A stretch of DNA of 27,772 nucleotides from JAGOEF01 sp964511665 (GTDB lineage: Bacteria > Bacteroidota > Bacteroidia > Bacteroidales > ML635J-15), in the NCBI GenBank assembly GCA_964511665.1, contig CAZEHA010000045.1, positions 1 through 27,772 of the forward strand, written 5' to 3'. Under the pieces are notes generated by a model. It was not told the DNA's origin and searched no databases. It worked only from the letters and a program-made list of their open reading frames with translations. The position numbers and the translations under genes are program-made. Numbering within the stretch: position 1 is the first letter of the stretch; each line of letters begins with the position of its first letter. This document shows, piece after piece, positions 17,353-27,012 of the stretch.

Positions 17353-19338
17353 TCAAATCAGTTGAAAATAGGTAAGCAGAAATATCAGAAGCATAAAAAC
17401 AAAGGCATACAAAACATAGTGCTGTATTTGACCGGTTTGCATTATCGCAATTTTTTTGAGCAGTTCCAAAAATCGGGTAACCGGAGCATCAACAACACCT
17501 GTTTTAATGGCATCTTCGGGATGGGTTTCATACGCTTTTGTAACAGGAAATATTTCGTCTTCGGCAATATCGGCATTATGTACTTTGGTGCGTAACAGAG
17601 GTTTGGCCAACTTAAAGTAACTATCGGCCCAGGAACTGGCTGTGTATTGCAGGCGTGGCGTAGCAGCAGTATAACCGCATCCCCACACAGGCCCCGTTCT
17701 CACCGGTCGATGGCGAAGCACAACATGGCGCAGCACAAGCAATGCCACAACAAGAATCAAAAAGATACCGGCAAGCATACTTATTCCCGTAAGGTTTTTT
17801 GTGAATCCTACATATTCAGCTACGGGAATACCGTAAGTGTCGGCAATCATCGAAAACAATGGTTTTACAAACCAGGCCGAAGCCAGTCCAATTGCAACAA
17901 TAGTGATGGCGGTAATAGCCTGAGGCCAGAGCATCGAAGCGCTTACTTCTTTGGCTCCGGCTGCCTGAGGGCTGCGTGCTTCTCCCAAAAAGGCAATTCC
18001 AAAAGCTTTAGTAAAACAAAAAATAGCAAGACCGCCTATCAGTGTTAGAGCAACAATCCCGAAAACTATCAGCACCGAATGGTACAGTGCGATGCCTTCC
18101 AAACTTTTAAACATACCGAGATAAATCAGGTATTCCGATATAAAGCCATTGAACGGTGGCAAACCGCAGATAGCCAGTGAGGCTAAAAGAAACAACAGTG
18201 CGGTGAAAGGCATTTTCTTCATCAGCCCACCCATGCTGTCGATGTTTCGGGTGTGTATAGCCTGATATACCGAACCGGCATTAAAAAACAACATCGATTT
18301 AAATAGCGAGTGGTTCAACACATGAAGCAAGGCACCCGAAAAGCCCAATACTATTAATACATCGTTTTGCATCGATATGCCTATAACACCTAAGCCCATG
18401 CCAATGCCAATAATGCCAATATTCTCGATGCTGTGATAGGCAAGCAAACGTTTCAGGTCGTGCTGCACAATGGCCATCATAACGCCAAGCACACCCGAGA
18501 TTACAGAAACAATCAATAGCACAATGCCAATAATCAAGTAGTCGTGTTGCACCGAAAGCAATACCCGCATAATGCCATAGATACCCATTTTTATCATCAC
18601 TCCCGACATGATACCCGACACATGCGACGGAGCAGCAGGGTGTGCCTGCGGCAGCCAGGTATGCAGGGGGATAAAACCGGCCTTTATTCCAAATCCTGCG
18701 AAGAAAAGCAGAAACAGGGGCCAGTTGCTGTGCTGAGAAAAATAGTCGGCAAGCGCATCGAAACTCATACTGCCGGTCGACTTCTCAACAATAAGCAGGG
18801 CTATAAGCAACAGCACCATGCCAATATGCATCTGAACCAGATAATTAATACCTGTTTTCATAATATTGCGGTCTTCGGCATCGAAAATAACCAGCAGAAA
18901 CGACGACACTGCCATTACCTCCCACACAATAAGGAAAGAGATTCCATCGCGGCAGGCCAACACCAGCAGCATCGAAAAATAGAGCCAGATAAATGCAAAA
19001 TAGTGAATGGCAAAGCTCAGTGTATTTTTAGTAGCACAATATGGTTTCAAATATCCCCTTGCATACAACAAGCCCACTACCACAGTAAGATTGACCACCA
19101 AAACAAAAAATGCCGAAAGTTTATCGAATACCAGTATAAAACTGCTTTGAAGCGCAGCCACATGAAAATTGATATGGGTAAATTGCCGATTGCCCTGCAT
19201 GATATCGAAAGCCCAGTATGAAGTAAGGGCAGCCATTACCAGTGTAAGCGTCAGGGCATAAGCAAACTGAAAACGCCGAGGTATTATAAATATCCCGAAG
19301 CTGAATAAAATTAATGCTATGAAAACCTGCACAAACAT
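17353..19338 (-). CDS. hyfB: HyfB-like antiporter/proton-channel subunit (NuoL/MrpA family)
   Basis: First gene of the operon, 661 residues, a polytopic inner-membrane subunit. Key channel residues are visible: Glu140 (VWEVMAVSSF), Lys219 (GFGIKAGFIPLHTWLPQAHP) and Lys250 (SGVMIKMGIYG), plus HSIENIGII and NHSLFKSMLFF. The C-terminal region has the HyfB-type signature GPVWGCGY...RLQYTASSWADSYF and then a last membrane helix, which sets it apart from plain NuoL. Length fits E. coli HyfB (672). A HyfA ferredoxin gene, normally upstream, is absent; so is the third antiporter subunit HyfD. A promoter lies just upstream. Confidence 0.9.
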   Translation of the reverse strand: MFVQVFIALILFSFGIFIIPRRFQFAYALTLTLVMAALTSYWAFDIMQGNRQFTHINFHVAALQSSFILVFDKLSAFFVLVVNLTVVVGLLYARGYLKPYCATKNTLSFAIHYFAFIWLYFSMLLVLACRDGISFLIVWEVMAVSSFLLVIFDAEDRNIMKTGINYLVQMHIGMVLLLIALLIVEKSTGSMSFDALADYFSQHSNWPLFLLFFAGFGIKAGFIPLHTWLPQAHPAAPSHVSGIMSGVMIKMGIYGIMRVLLSVQHDYLIIGIVLLIVSVISGVLGVMMAIVQHDLKRLLAYHSIENIGIIGIGMGLGVIGISMQNDVLIVLGFSGALLHVLNHSLFKSMLFFNAGSVYQAIHTRNIDSMGGLMKKMPFTALLFLLASLAICGLPPFNGFISEYLIYLGMFKSLEGIALYHSVLIVFGIVALTLIGGLAIFCFTKAFGIAFLGEARSPQAAGAKEVSASMLWPQAITAITIVAIGLASAWFVKPLFSMIADTYGIPVAEYVGFTKNLTGISMLAGIFLILVVALLVLRHVVLRHRPVRTGPVWGCGYTAATPRLQYTASSWADSYFKLAKPLLRTKVHNADIAEDEIFPVTKAYETHPEDAIKTGVVDAPVTRFLELLKKIAIMQTGQIQHYVLYAFVFMLLIFLLTYFQLI

Positions 19339-19360
19339 TTTGGTCAGATTATTAGTTGCG

Positions 19361-19393
19361 CAAAATTATATTATAAATAGTACGATGATGCAA
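19361..19393 (-). promoter_or_regulatory. Probable promoter of the Ehr-like operon
   Basis: On the minus strand, TTG (19391-19393) is followed after 22 bases by TAATTTTG (19361-19368), a full match to TAnnTTTG. The start of transcription would be near 19354, giving a leader of about 15 bases to the ATG at 19338. The 211-base gap to the CHAT gene upstream supports an independent transcript. Confidence 0.45.
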
Positions 19394-19549
19394 TAATTAT
19401 GATGTTTTTTAGCCAACTCAGCATAAATTGAGATATAGTTTCAGATTTCGTCATTTTCGTAACGGCGCATACACTTCCAATGCTTCTATAAGGACAAAAG
19501 CTGCTACCCAGTTTCATCCGTTACATCACGCGATGTTGAAATGGAGTGC

Positions 19550-22500
19550 TTACCACACCAGCACAAAAGCAGCCCAATAATAGGGGTCGTAGCGTTGCCG
19601 CATATTTTGCTGCGTAAGGCTGAATGCAATTTTCACATCAGCGGTATCACTCAAATAGCTGTAGAATGTGGTCATAAACTCTTCGGTTTCTTTGTCGGCT
19701 ACTTTCCATAGACTCATAATAACATACCTTGCCCCTGCCATCTTGAAAGCGCGTTGCAAACCATATACTCCTTCGCTGCCCTTCACATCGCCCAGCCCGG
19801 TTTCGCAGGCCGACAACACCACCAAACCGGTGTTTCTCAAATCGAGGTGCGACACTTCTAATGCTGTGAGCACACCATCGTCGTGGTCGGGTTGTGTATC
19901 GCTAAGCCATACGTTGTTGGCTCCTGCCATCACCAACCCAGAGCGCATCAGTGGATTACGATTCAGCACAAAAGCCTTCAGTCCGAAACCTGCTTCACCA
20001 CTGCGCGAAGCGCGATGAGCAATCACTGATGTGTCGGCCTGTACATCAGTTGCTCCTGACTTCCAGTCACCCTGAGGGTCGGAGTAAAAGAACCCATGGG
20101 TGGCAATGTGCAAAACATCACTCTTCGGAGCTGTCTGTTTGAATTCCGTTTCGGTGGCAATGTTGTCGGAAAAGCGCGATACAGAAATATTGTCGTTGTT
20201 AAAAATTGTTGCAATATTTTCAATCTCGTTGCGCGTAGCCGGTAAATACTCCCACACAACTTCATGAGAATCGAAAAGGTCGTATTGTATGCCTCCGAAC
20301 ATGCTAATGTGTTGCAAGGTTTTGGGTACATCATCTGTTATGTTGGTCAGTTGCGATGTGCTACCCAGCATTTGCAATGTGTACCTGTCGCAAAGATACA
20401 CATTGGTTTCGCCACTTAAGGCTGAAAAACTAAGTTTATGTAGCAAACCCGACGGCGAATAATAAACAGTATTTATATTAGCGAGATACGCATCAAGCGG
20501 CTTCCATACAAGATTGTACAAAGCTTGATTACATTCGTTCGACGTACCATACAAAGCATTGATATACTTCAGATTATTCATCTGAAAACGACCAAATAAG
20601 GCTTGTAAATCGTGTTCATAAAACAGAGGAATCATTTCGGGATATTCAGATTCGCTGCGTATTATAATAGCGCAGTATAGTACTTTGTCGCTAGAGCTTG
20701 GAACACTTCCTACAGCATAATTGTTAAGCCCGAAGTGAATAAACTCGATGGCTGCCTCGCCGGGTTGCAGCGACGCCTGAACCTGCTGCCACGTCAATTG
20801 ACTGATATTGTTAAATTCGGAAAACGACTGCGAACGACGCACCAGTTCCTTTTCGAGTTGGTTGGTTTGTTCTTCGAGAGTAGTTACATCCTCTCCCCTG
20901 CTGTACATTTCGGCAATGTGCTTTTTGTTTATAAGCCATGTATAGTAGTTCTGAACCAGCACCGAATCGCCCGATTGTAAAATGGCAGCACGCATGGCCG
21001 TTGACGATTTAAGCATAAGTCCTTTATGTTGCAAAACACTATTAAAAGCAATGCCTGCCAATGCTTTGTTTTGCTTGCTGCGATACAAAATATAGGAATA
21101 ATTGTCGTGGATATTTTCGGCAATGCTTTGCAGAAACAGTTCCTGACCGGCTTCGGGAAGCGTTGCAAAATTCGTCATTATCAGTTTGTTTTCATGCTTC
21201 ATCATATCAGTAAGCAAAGAATCGGCGGCTTCAAGGTTGTTGTTATAAACCATCAGTTTCTTCAAAACCGACGAGCAAGAATATATGGCTTCGGGGTCGT
21301 TCATTTTTTTTGCATCATCGTAAGCCAGACCGGCATATTGTTTTGCCTTATCGGTTAATCCCATTTTCAAATAACAATCGGCCATTCCCAGATTTGAATC
21401 GAAACGACCGTAAAAAACGCCTGATTTTTTAGCAAGGTCGAGGCTTTCGCTATAATAATCAAGGGCTTCGTCGTAACGATGCATGGCGGCACAGGCATCT
21501 CCTGCATAGCGGTTCGACCAGGCCAAAGCGATTTTATCGTCTATATCTGCTAATAAATCAAGTGAACTGTAAAAATTATCGAGTGCCTTCGGGTAGTTTT
21601 TTTCTTTCATATACAACAGACCTATGCTTTGAAATGCATTTATCATTGCATCATACAAGTCGTAGGAAAAGCCAATTTTCAATGCATTATTATAGAGTTC
21701 CATTGCCTTTGCAGGGTCGCCCTGATCAAGATAGATACTTCCAATATTAAGCAACGAAAAGGCCTGCGATTCGTATTCGTTGCGTTGTTTTTGCAAGTGG
21801 AGTGCCTTCTCGTGATAATCGAATGCCTTGTCTATCTCCCCCATGCGAGCGAATATCCATGCTATATGGTTATAGGTGTTAGAATTTAAGTCACGCTTCG
21901 AGTCGTTGCGGCACAACTCAAGCGAGCGATTGAACCAATACATCGCTTCGTTCAGTTTGCCCTGATATTTTAAAACAAAACCATATAAATCATATACCGA
22001 TTCAAAATAGAATGTTTTACATTCGTTTTCGTACTGCAATATTCTGTTTAATTCTGCTATTGCCATATCGGGTTTGCCCATGTGGTAATACTGTCGGGCT
22101 TCAACATATAGTAAGCTAAGGAGACGGTAGGTATCATCGTTTTTAAGTTTCATTCTTTTGGCTTTTGCAATTGTTGAAGCAGATGTTTTAAAATCTGACA
22201 TTTCTTGATACAGTAATGCTGCGTATAAATAAGCATCGAAAAGTTGCTCTTTGGCACGAAACCTTTTGGCTTGTTTTATCCACAATTCGGTGTAGTAAAT
22301 GGCTTGATTTTCGGCGCCGTAATAATGGATATTACTGATATCAGCCTGCAAGTATAAGGCACCCAAACGTGCATCAACATTTCGGGAGTAAGCGGCCGCA
22401 TATTCTGCTTCCTCAGCCATGGCAAATGCTTCGTCGAAAAGTCGTGCATCGTAATACATAGCTGCTTTTGCCAAATAGGCATCGGCTATAGACCCGCCTC

Positions 22501-24958
22501 TCCAATCATCTTCCTCGGCAATAGAAATCGCCAAATCTAAACAGTTTTCGGCAATCTCAGTTTCACCCATCTCTGCAAATACTCCTGCTAATTCTATGTA
22601 TAAACGGGGAATGTGATTGTACATGCCCACACGGCTACACATAGAGACGAGTTCTCTGAATGTACCTATTGCTTCATAACTATTCCCATCATTATGATAC
22701 AGCAATGCTTCATCGAACTTGTTGTTGTACATATCGTTGAAGGACTTTATCCAATCACGGTATTCAGAACGACCTATGCTTCTGCTATTTGAATTTTCCA
22801 GAATAAATGAAATTATTACTCCCTTACCCACAACATCATCAATATCGCTATACAACTGCATCGATTTTCTCAACAATTCGTAGCCTTTGCCTTCGTAGCC
22901 CTCGTTTATCAGAGTCAAACCCAACAAGTTGTAAAAAGCTGCCGAGTCAGATTGTTGAGCCTTGTTGTTGTACATATCCTGTAAACATTCATCAGCCAAT
23001 ACCGTCATGCTTTCGTTTTCGTTTTCGTAATCGAAGCCCAAACATTTGTCAATGAAATGATAAGCCCATAGTTCATCAAACAGCCTTATTCCCAGTTTTT
23101 CGCTTATACGCACAGCTTCGGCCAGATAACCACTATTGCTGTACACAGAAGCAAGTCGTGTATAATAGCCATCGGTATCGTAATAAGAGTTGATAGCAGA
23201 ATCGATATGGTGTTCGCACAGTTGCAAATATTTCATTTGCATTTCTTCGATATTATCGGTCTCATTAATGTTAAACAAATAGAAGTACAAATCTGATAGT
23301 CTAAGGTGGTCCTGAATTTTAGAATACTCGTCAATGGCCTTATACAATGTTGAATAGGCGAGCGAAAGTGAATCGATTTGTTTATAGAATTCGGACTGAC
23401 TCACATAGCATTCTGCTAATGATGATGTATTTTCGGTTTGCTGATGCAAGCTTGCAACAGAATCGAAAGATGCTTGTATCAATGTAAGATAGGTCTCTAC
23501 GATTTCGTCGGGCTTATTGAATTCGGTATAGTGTTTCTGTTGCTGCATCAGGTATCGGACAGTTGAGAAACTCTTGCGCAGATACTTGTTGGCATCGAGG
23601 TAAGCAGATATTCTGCTACCTGTTGCGGTGTAATAGTAATGTGCATCGTGCAGGTATAAGCCGGCAATTAATAAGTCGTAAAAATATCGTGCCGTTTTAT
23701 ATGGCTGTTGTTTATAGTGAGAGCTCAGCTGTTGGCACAGTTGCAACAGGCTGTTGCAATCGTCGGGCTTAAAGCTAACATAATGCCCCTCCGATCTCAA
23801 ATAATAGCTGCCGGCCATCGCAAAATTATTTCTTTCGAAATACAATTCGGCAGCAAGCTCATACAAGTCGCTTGTTACTGCAGGCCGAACAATTGCATTG
23901 TTTTCGATTACACCGATAGCACGTGTGCACCATTCGAACGATTCCGACATCATATTATGAAGACGATACAGTTTTGCCATCAAATAGCACGACTCCACAT
24001 AAACCTGATTGATTTGCCCTTCGAGCGAATCGGTAATATGTATGGCTTCGTGAAGTAGTTGTTCAGAATATGGCTTAAAATCGTAATCAGAAATACTCAT
24101 ATAGGCATCGGCCAGTTTGTTTTTTGCCGAAGCAATACCAATACCTTTAGCTTCGTAAAACAATTCCCATATCGATGCCAACTTGCTGCGGGTGTACTTT
24201 AAATCGGAATTAGAATATAAAAAGGCGATGTTCTTAACTGCTGTTACATAGTTTTGCCTATAGCCAGAACCATGTTTTTCGAAAACACCAATTGCCCGAA
24301 GCAACAAAGTTTCGGCCTGCAGTAGTTTTTGTGCGTCACCGGTAGTTATATAAAGCACGGCTAAACTATTGCACGAGTTGGCATAGTCGTAATGCTCCTC
24401 GCCAAACAACTCGGCACGCAATTCAACGGCCGCCAACATAAAATGCTCTGCTTTTTCGAAATTACCGGTAAGCCGGTATACAACACCCGCGCGGTGATAA
24501 GCACCGGCACGATCGTTTGATTTTTCATCGAATACTTGAGCAATATCAATGCATTCTTCAATCAAGGCTTCTGCTTCAAGGTTTTTTTTCAGTTTTACAT
24601 ATACATAGGCTAAATCAATCAGGCAACCCATGTAAGCAGTTTCAGTTTTACTACTGTATTTCTTTCTCCATTGTAATTCTTTATTACCATAACCGAGTGC
24701 TTTATCATATTTTCCGAGAAAATAGTTCAATTCTAACATGGCATTCAGTAAATAGGGATACACTGTATCGGTTTTGCCCGGATTTTTAGATGCTGCCTTG
24801 AGTGCTTGTTCACCATATTGTATTGCCCCTGCATAGTCGTTTTGTTGCTGAAGTTCTTTACGTTTTTGGTCGGCATCATGCCAGGTCTGACCATAAATCC
24901 ATTCACACGAAACACTGAACATTAGTAAACAAACAGTTAGTTTTAGCATCTTTTTCAT
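19550..24958 (-). CDS. Exported TPR-repeat protein with C-terminal CHAT protease domain
   Basis: An 1802-residue protein. Residues 1-24 are a signal peptide (MKKMLKLTVCLLMF, cleavage near YGQ), so it should leave the cytoplasm. Tetratricopeptide repeats fill most of residues ~40-1250 (clear examples: GMADCYLKMGLTDKAKQYA, NIGSIYLDQGDPAKAMELY, SIGLLYMKEKNYPKALDNF), followed by a linker. The last ~300 residues are a CHAT domain, a caspase-like cysteine protease fold: His1621 in HIATHGF and Cys1718 in LSACETGLG form the expected catalytic pair, and GLQRAFKMAGARYVIMSLW is typical of the family. TPRs usually recognise a partner and control the protease; the substrate is unknown. The ATG at 24958 is chosen over one at 24991 because of the signal peptide and because the promoter overlaps the latter. 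No adjacent substrate or effector gene is evident. Confidence 0.9.
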   Translation of the reverse strand: MKKMLKLTVCLLMFSVSCEWIYGQTWHDADQKRKELQQQNDYAGAIQYGEQALKAASKNPGKTDTVYPYLLNAMLELNYFLGKYDKALGYGNKELQWRKKYSSKTETAYMGCLIDLAYVYVKLKKNLEAEALIEECIDIAQVFDEKSNDRAGAYHRAGVVYRLTGNFEKAEHFMLAAVELRAELFGEEHYDYANSCNSLAVLYITTGDAQKLLQAETLLLRAIGVFEKHGSGYRQNYVTAVKNIAFLYSNSDLKYTRSKLASIWELFYEAKGIGIASAKNKLADAYMSISDYDFKPYSEQLLHEAIHITDSLEGQINQVYVESCYLMAKLYRLHNMMSESFEWCTRAIGVIENNAIVRPAVTSDLYELAAELYFERNNFAMAGSYYLRSEGHYVSFKPDDCNSLLQLCQQLSSHYKQQPYKTARYFYDLLIAGLYLHDAHYYYTATGSRISAYLDANKYLRKSFSTVRYLMQQQKHYTEFNKPDEIVETYLTLIQASFDSVASLHQQTENTSSLAECYVSQSEFYKQIDSLSLAYSTLYKAIDEYSKIQDHLRLSDLYFYLFNINETDNIEEMQMKYLQLCEHHIDSAINSYYDTDGYYTRLASVYSNSGYLAEAVRISEKLGIRLFDELWAYHFIDKCLGFDYENENESMTVLADECLQDMYNNKAQQSDSAAFYNLLGLTLINEGYEGKGYELLRKSMQLYSDIDDVVGKGVIISFILENSNSRSIGRSEYRDWIKSFNDMYNNKFDEALLYHNDGNSYEAIGTFRELVSMCSRVGMYNHIPRLYIELAGVFAEMGETEIAENCLDLAISIAEEDDWRGGSIADAYLAKAAMYYDARLFDEAFAMAEEAEYAAAYSRNVDARLGALYLQADISNIHYYGAENQAIYYTELWIKQAKRFRAKEQLFDAYLYAALLYQEMSDFKTSASTIAKAKRMKLKNDDTYRLLSLLYVEARQYYHMGKPDMAIAELNRILQYENECKTFYFESVYDLYGFVLKYQGKLNEAMYWFNRSLELCRNDSKRDLNSNTYNHIAWIFARMGEIDKAFDYHEKALHLQKQRNEYESQAFSLLNIGSIYLDQGDPAKAMELYNNALKIGFSYDLYDAMINAFQSIGLLYMKEKNYPKALDNFYSSLDLLADIDDKIALAWSNRYAGDACAAMHRYDEALDYYSESLDLAKKSGVFYGRFDSNLGMADCYLKMGLTDKAKQYAGLAYDDAKKMNDPEAIYSCSSVLKKLMVYNNNLEAADSLLTDMMKHENKLIMTNFATLPEAGQELFLQSIAENIHDNYSYILYRSKQNKALAGIAFNSVLQHKGLMLKSSTAMRAAILQSGDSVLVQNYYTWLINKKHIAEMYSRGEDVTTLEEQTNQLEKELVRRSQSFSEFNNISQLTWQQVQASLQPGEAAIEFIHFGLNNYAVGSVPSSSDKVLYCAIIIRSESEYPEMIPLFYEHDLQALFGRFQMNNLKYINALYGTSNECNQALYNLVWKPLDAYLANINTVYYSPSGLLHKLSFSALSGETNVYLCDRYTLQMLGSTSQLTNITDDVPKTLQHISMFGGIQYDLFDSHEVVWEYLPATRNEIENIATIFNNDNISVSRFSDNIATETEFKQTAPKSDVLHIATHGFFYSDPQGDWKSGATDVQADTSVIAHRASRSGEAGFGLKAFVLNRNPLMRSGLVMAGANNVWLSDTQPDHDDGVLTALEVSHLDLRNTGLVVLSACETGLGDVKGSEGVYGLQRAFKMAGARYVIMSLWKVADKETEEFMTTFYSYLSDTADVKIAFSLTQQNMRQRYDPYYWAAFVLVW

Positions 24959-24988
24959 GACAAAGCAATTTGGTTGAACAAAGTATAT

Positions 24989-25019
24989 CAAAAATAGGTA
25001 TAATATTAAACGAAACCAA
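24989..25019 (-). promoter_or_regulatory. Probable promoter of the TPR-CHAT gene
   Basis: On the minus strand, TTG (25017-25019) is followed after 20 bases by TATTTTTG (24989-24996), a full TAnnTTTG match. Transcription from about 24982 would exclude the ATG at 24991 and leave a leader of about 24 bases to the ATG at 24958. This decides the start of the gene. Confidence 0.5.
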
Positions 25020-25134
25020 TACCTCGAAAATTGTCAGGATGCCCAATGGTTTCGGGTTATGAATAAGCGAAGAAAAACTGATTACGTTATTGCTGCATCC
25101 ATAAATACAGCAAAAGATTACAAAAAGCCTAGAA

Positions 25135-26106
25135 CTACCATCCCAGAATATGAGCAAATATAAGCGGTGCCACAATGGTAGCATCCGATTCTATCACAAA
25201 TTTGGGTGTTTCGGGAGCCAGTTTGCCCCAGGTAATTTTTTCGTTGGGAACAGCGCCCGAATACGATCCGTAGCTGGTGGTTGAGTCGCTTATTTGGCAG
25301 AAGTAAGCCCAAAACGGGGTTTCGTCCCATTCCAAATCCTGAATCATCATGGGTACCACACAAATGGGAAAATCACCGGCAATACCTCCTCCTATCTGGA
25401 AGAAACCAACACCATCGGATGCATTATTTCTATACCAATCGGCTAAATATACCATATATTCAATACCTGTTTTCAGGATGCTTACATCGATATCGCCACG
25501 AATTACAGCAGCCGCAAACATGTTACCCATGGTGCTGTCTTCCCAGCCCGGCACTACCATGGGCAGGTTCTTACGGGCAGCAGCCAGTAACCATGAGTTT
25601 TTTTCGTCGATTTGGTATTCGTGCTCGAGCACACCCGACAACAGCAGTTTATACATGAATTCATGAGGAAAATATCGTTCGCCTTTTTGTTTTGCCTCTT
25701 TCCAAACGGCCAGCATTTTGGCTTCTATTTTACGGAAGGCCACATCTTCGGGTATGCAGGTATCGGTAACACGATTCATGCCTTTTTCGTACAAGTCCTG
25801 CTCGTCGGCAGGCGACAGGTCGCGGTAATGCGGCACCCTTTCGTAGTGGTTATGAGCCACCAAATTAAACACATCCTCCTCGAGATTGGCACCGGTACAA
25901 GAGATAATATGTACTTTTTCGGCACGAATCATTTCAGCAAGCGAACGCCCCAATTCAGCAGTGCTCATTGCTCCTGCAAGGGTAATCATCATTTTTCCGT
26001 TATCGGTAATTAATTTTTCGTATGCTTTGGCAGCATCGGGAATTACTGCAGCATTAAAATGCCGGTAATGCTCTTCGATAAAACTGGTAATGGTTTTGTA
26101 TTGCAT
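25135..26106 (-). CDS. Deoxyhypusine synthase-family enzyme, probably polyamine (homospermidine) synthase
   Basis: A 323-residue cytoplasmic enzyme of the deoxyhypusine synthase (DHS) fold. DHS moves an aminobutyl group from spermidine to a lysine of eIF5A using NAD. Bacteria lack eIF5A, and several bacterial DHS-like enzymes are known to use putrescine as acceptor, making homospermidine. The NAD-site segments AGAMSTAELG (about 44-53) and SCTGANLEEDVF (about 69-80) are present, as is SYSGAVPNEKITWGK with the catalytic Lys295. The eukaryotic GGGxxKHH segment is replaced by GGGIAGDFP, so the acceptor site differs from true DHS. It lies seven bases after the agmatinase stop in a polyamine operon, which supports a small-molecule acceptor. 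Whether that is putrescine, agmatine or another amine cannot be read from the sequence. Confidence 0.85.
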   Translation of the reverse strand: MQYKTITSFIEEHYRHFNAAVIPDAAKAYEKLITDNGKMMITLAGAMSTAELGRSLAEMIRAEKVHIISCTGANLEEDVFNLVAHNHYERVPHYRDLSPADEQDLYEKGMNRVTDTCIPEDVAFRKIEAKMLAVWKEAKQKGERYFPHEFMYKLLLSGVLEHEYQIDEKNSWLLAAARKNLPMVVPGWEDSTMGNMFAAAVIRGDIDVSILKTGIEYMVYLADWYRNNASDGVGFFQIGGGIAGDFPICVVPMMIQDLEWDETPFWAYFCQISDSTTSYGSYSGAVPNEKITWGKLAPETPKFVIESDATIVAPLIFAHILGW

Positions 26107-26113
26107 AATATTT

Positions 26114-26959
26114 TTATTGATAGATATAACTTAAAATTTTGTAAAAAAGCTTGGCTGCTAAAAAATCGGACGATTTTTCTACCGGATTGGGACACAACTC
26201 TACTACATCGAATCCGACTACTTTAGAACTCCCGATAACTTTTTTCAACAGTTGCAATGTTTCGTAATACATCAGCCCACCCGGTTCGGTAGTTCCGGTA
26301 GATGGCAGTATTGAAGGGTCGAAGGCATCCAGATCAATTGTTATATATACTACGGGTTTTAGCTTAGCGCAAACCTCATCAATCCAAGTTTGATTGTTGA
26401 TAATTTCGTGGGCAAAAAATACGTTTTCGCGTTTCATGTGTTCCACTTCCGAAATATCCATACTGCGAATACCAACCTGAATTAGCTGAGTACGTTTTGA
26501 GGCTTCGTGTACTGCACATGCATGATTACATGCTGAACCGTTGTATTCGGGGCGCAAATCGGCATGGGCATCGAGTTGCAACACAGTGATTTCGCCATAA
26601 ACATCGATAGCTGCCCTTAGCGCGCCAATGCTTACCGAATGCTCGCCTCCAATCATGCTAAACAACTTACCTGCTTGCATTTGCTCTTTGGCAACCGCAT
26701 ACACGGCCTCGGTCATTTGCTCGGGCGACGAAAAGCCCGATAATTCATCGAACAAATAGATTCCTTGTCGATACACTTCTGTGCCGGTTTCGATATCGAA
26801 AAGCTCCATGTTTTCGGCAGCATGAAGCAAGGCCTCCGGGCCTTTATCCGATCCTTTTATCCATGTAGAAGTGCCATCGTAAGCCACCGGCAAAACCACA
26901 GCCGAAGCAGTGTGGTAGCTGGCATATTCTTCGGGTATTCCGGCAAAGGTTCTTTTCAT
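26114..26959 (-). CDS. speB: Agmatinase (ureohydrolase family)
   Basis: A 281-residue cytoplasmic manganese enzyme that hydrolyses agmatine to putrescine and urea. All metal ligands of the arginase/agmatinase family are visible: His107 (GGEHSVS), Asp130, His132 and Asp134 (DAHADLR), and Asp209 and Asp211 (TIDLDAFDPS); CNHAC (144-148) is also typical. A formiminoglutamase or guanidinobutyrase is a less likely alternative, given that the neighbours are arginine decarboxylase and a polyamine-synthase-like gene. The ATG at 26959 (MKRTFAGIPEEY) is preferred to a GTG 27 bases earlier because it gives the usual N-terminus of the family. It starts 53 bases after the speA stop. Confidence 0.9.
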   Translation of the reverse strand: MKRTFAGIPEEYASYHTASAVVLPVAYDGTSTWIKGSDKGPEALLHAAENMELFDIETGTEVYRQGIYLFDELSGFSSPEQMTEAVYAVAKEQMQAGKLFSMIGGEHSVSIGALRAAIDVYGEITVLQLDAHADLRPEYNGSACNHACAVHEASKRTQLIQVGIRSMDISEVEHMKRENVFFAHEIINNQTWIDEVCAKLKPVVYITIDLDAFDPSILPSTGTTEPGGLMYYETLQLLKKVIGSSKVVGFDVVELCPNPVEKSSDFLAAKLFYKILSYIYQ

Positions 26960-27012
26960 TTGGGCTCTTTTTGCGGCAAATATCACGATTATTTACCAAC
27001 TGAGCAACCCGT

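Noticed and set aside
12089..19338. Annotation as active hydrogenase-4 or formate hydrogenlyase
   Set aside because: All four NiFe cysteines are missing, three of four proximal-cluster cysteines are missing, and there is no formate dehydrogenase or maturation gene nearby.
12089..19338. Annotation as respiratory complex I (nuo operon)
   Set aside because: The gene order, HyfE-type subunit, HyfB-type C-terminus and hydrogenase-like end of the large subunit match the Hyf/Ehr branch; NuoE, F, G, A and J equivalents are absent.
19550..24958. Part of a type III-E CRISPR (Craspase-like) TPR-CHAT system
   Set aside because: No fused Cas7-type effector or CRISPR array is present, and this protein carries a signal peptide.
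25135..26106. True deoxyhypusine synthase acting on eIF5A
   Set aside because: Bacteria have no eIF5A, the KHH acceptor segment is changed, and the gene sits in a polyamine operon.
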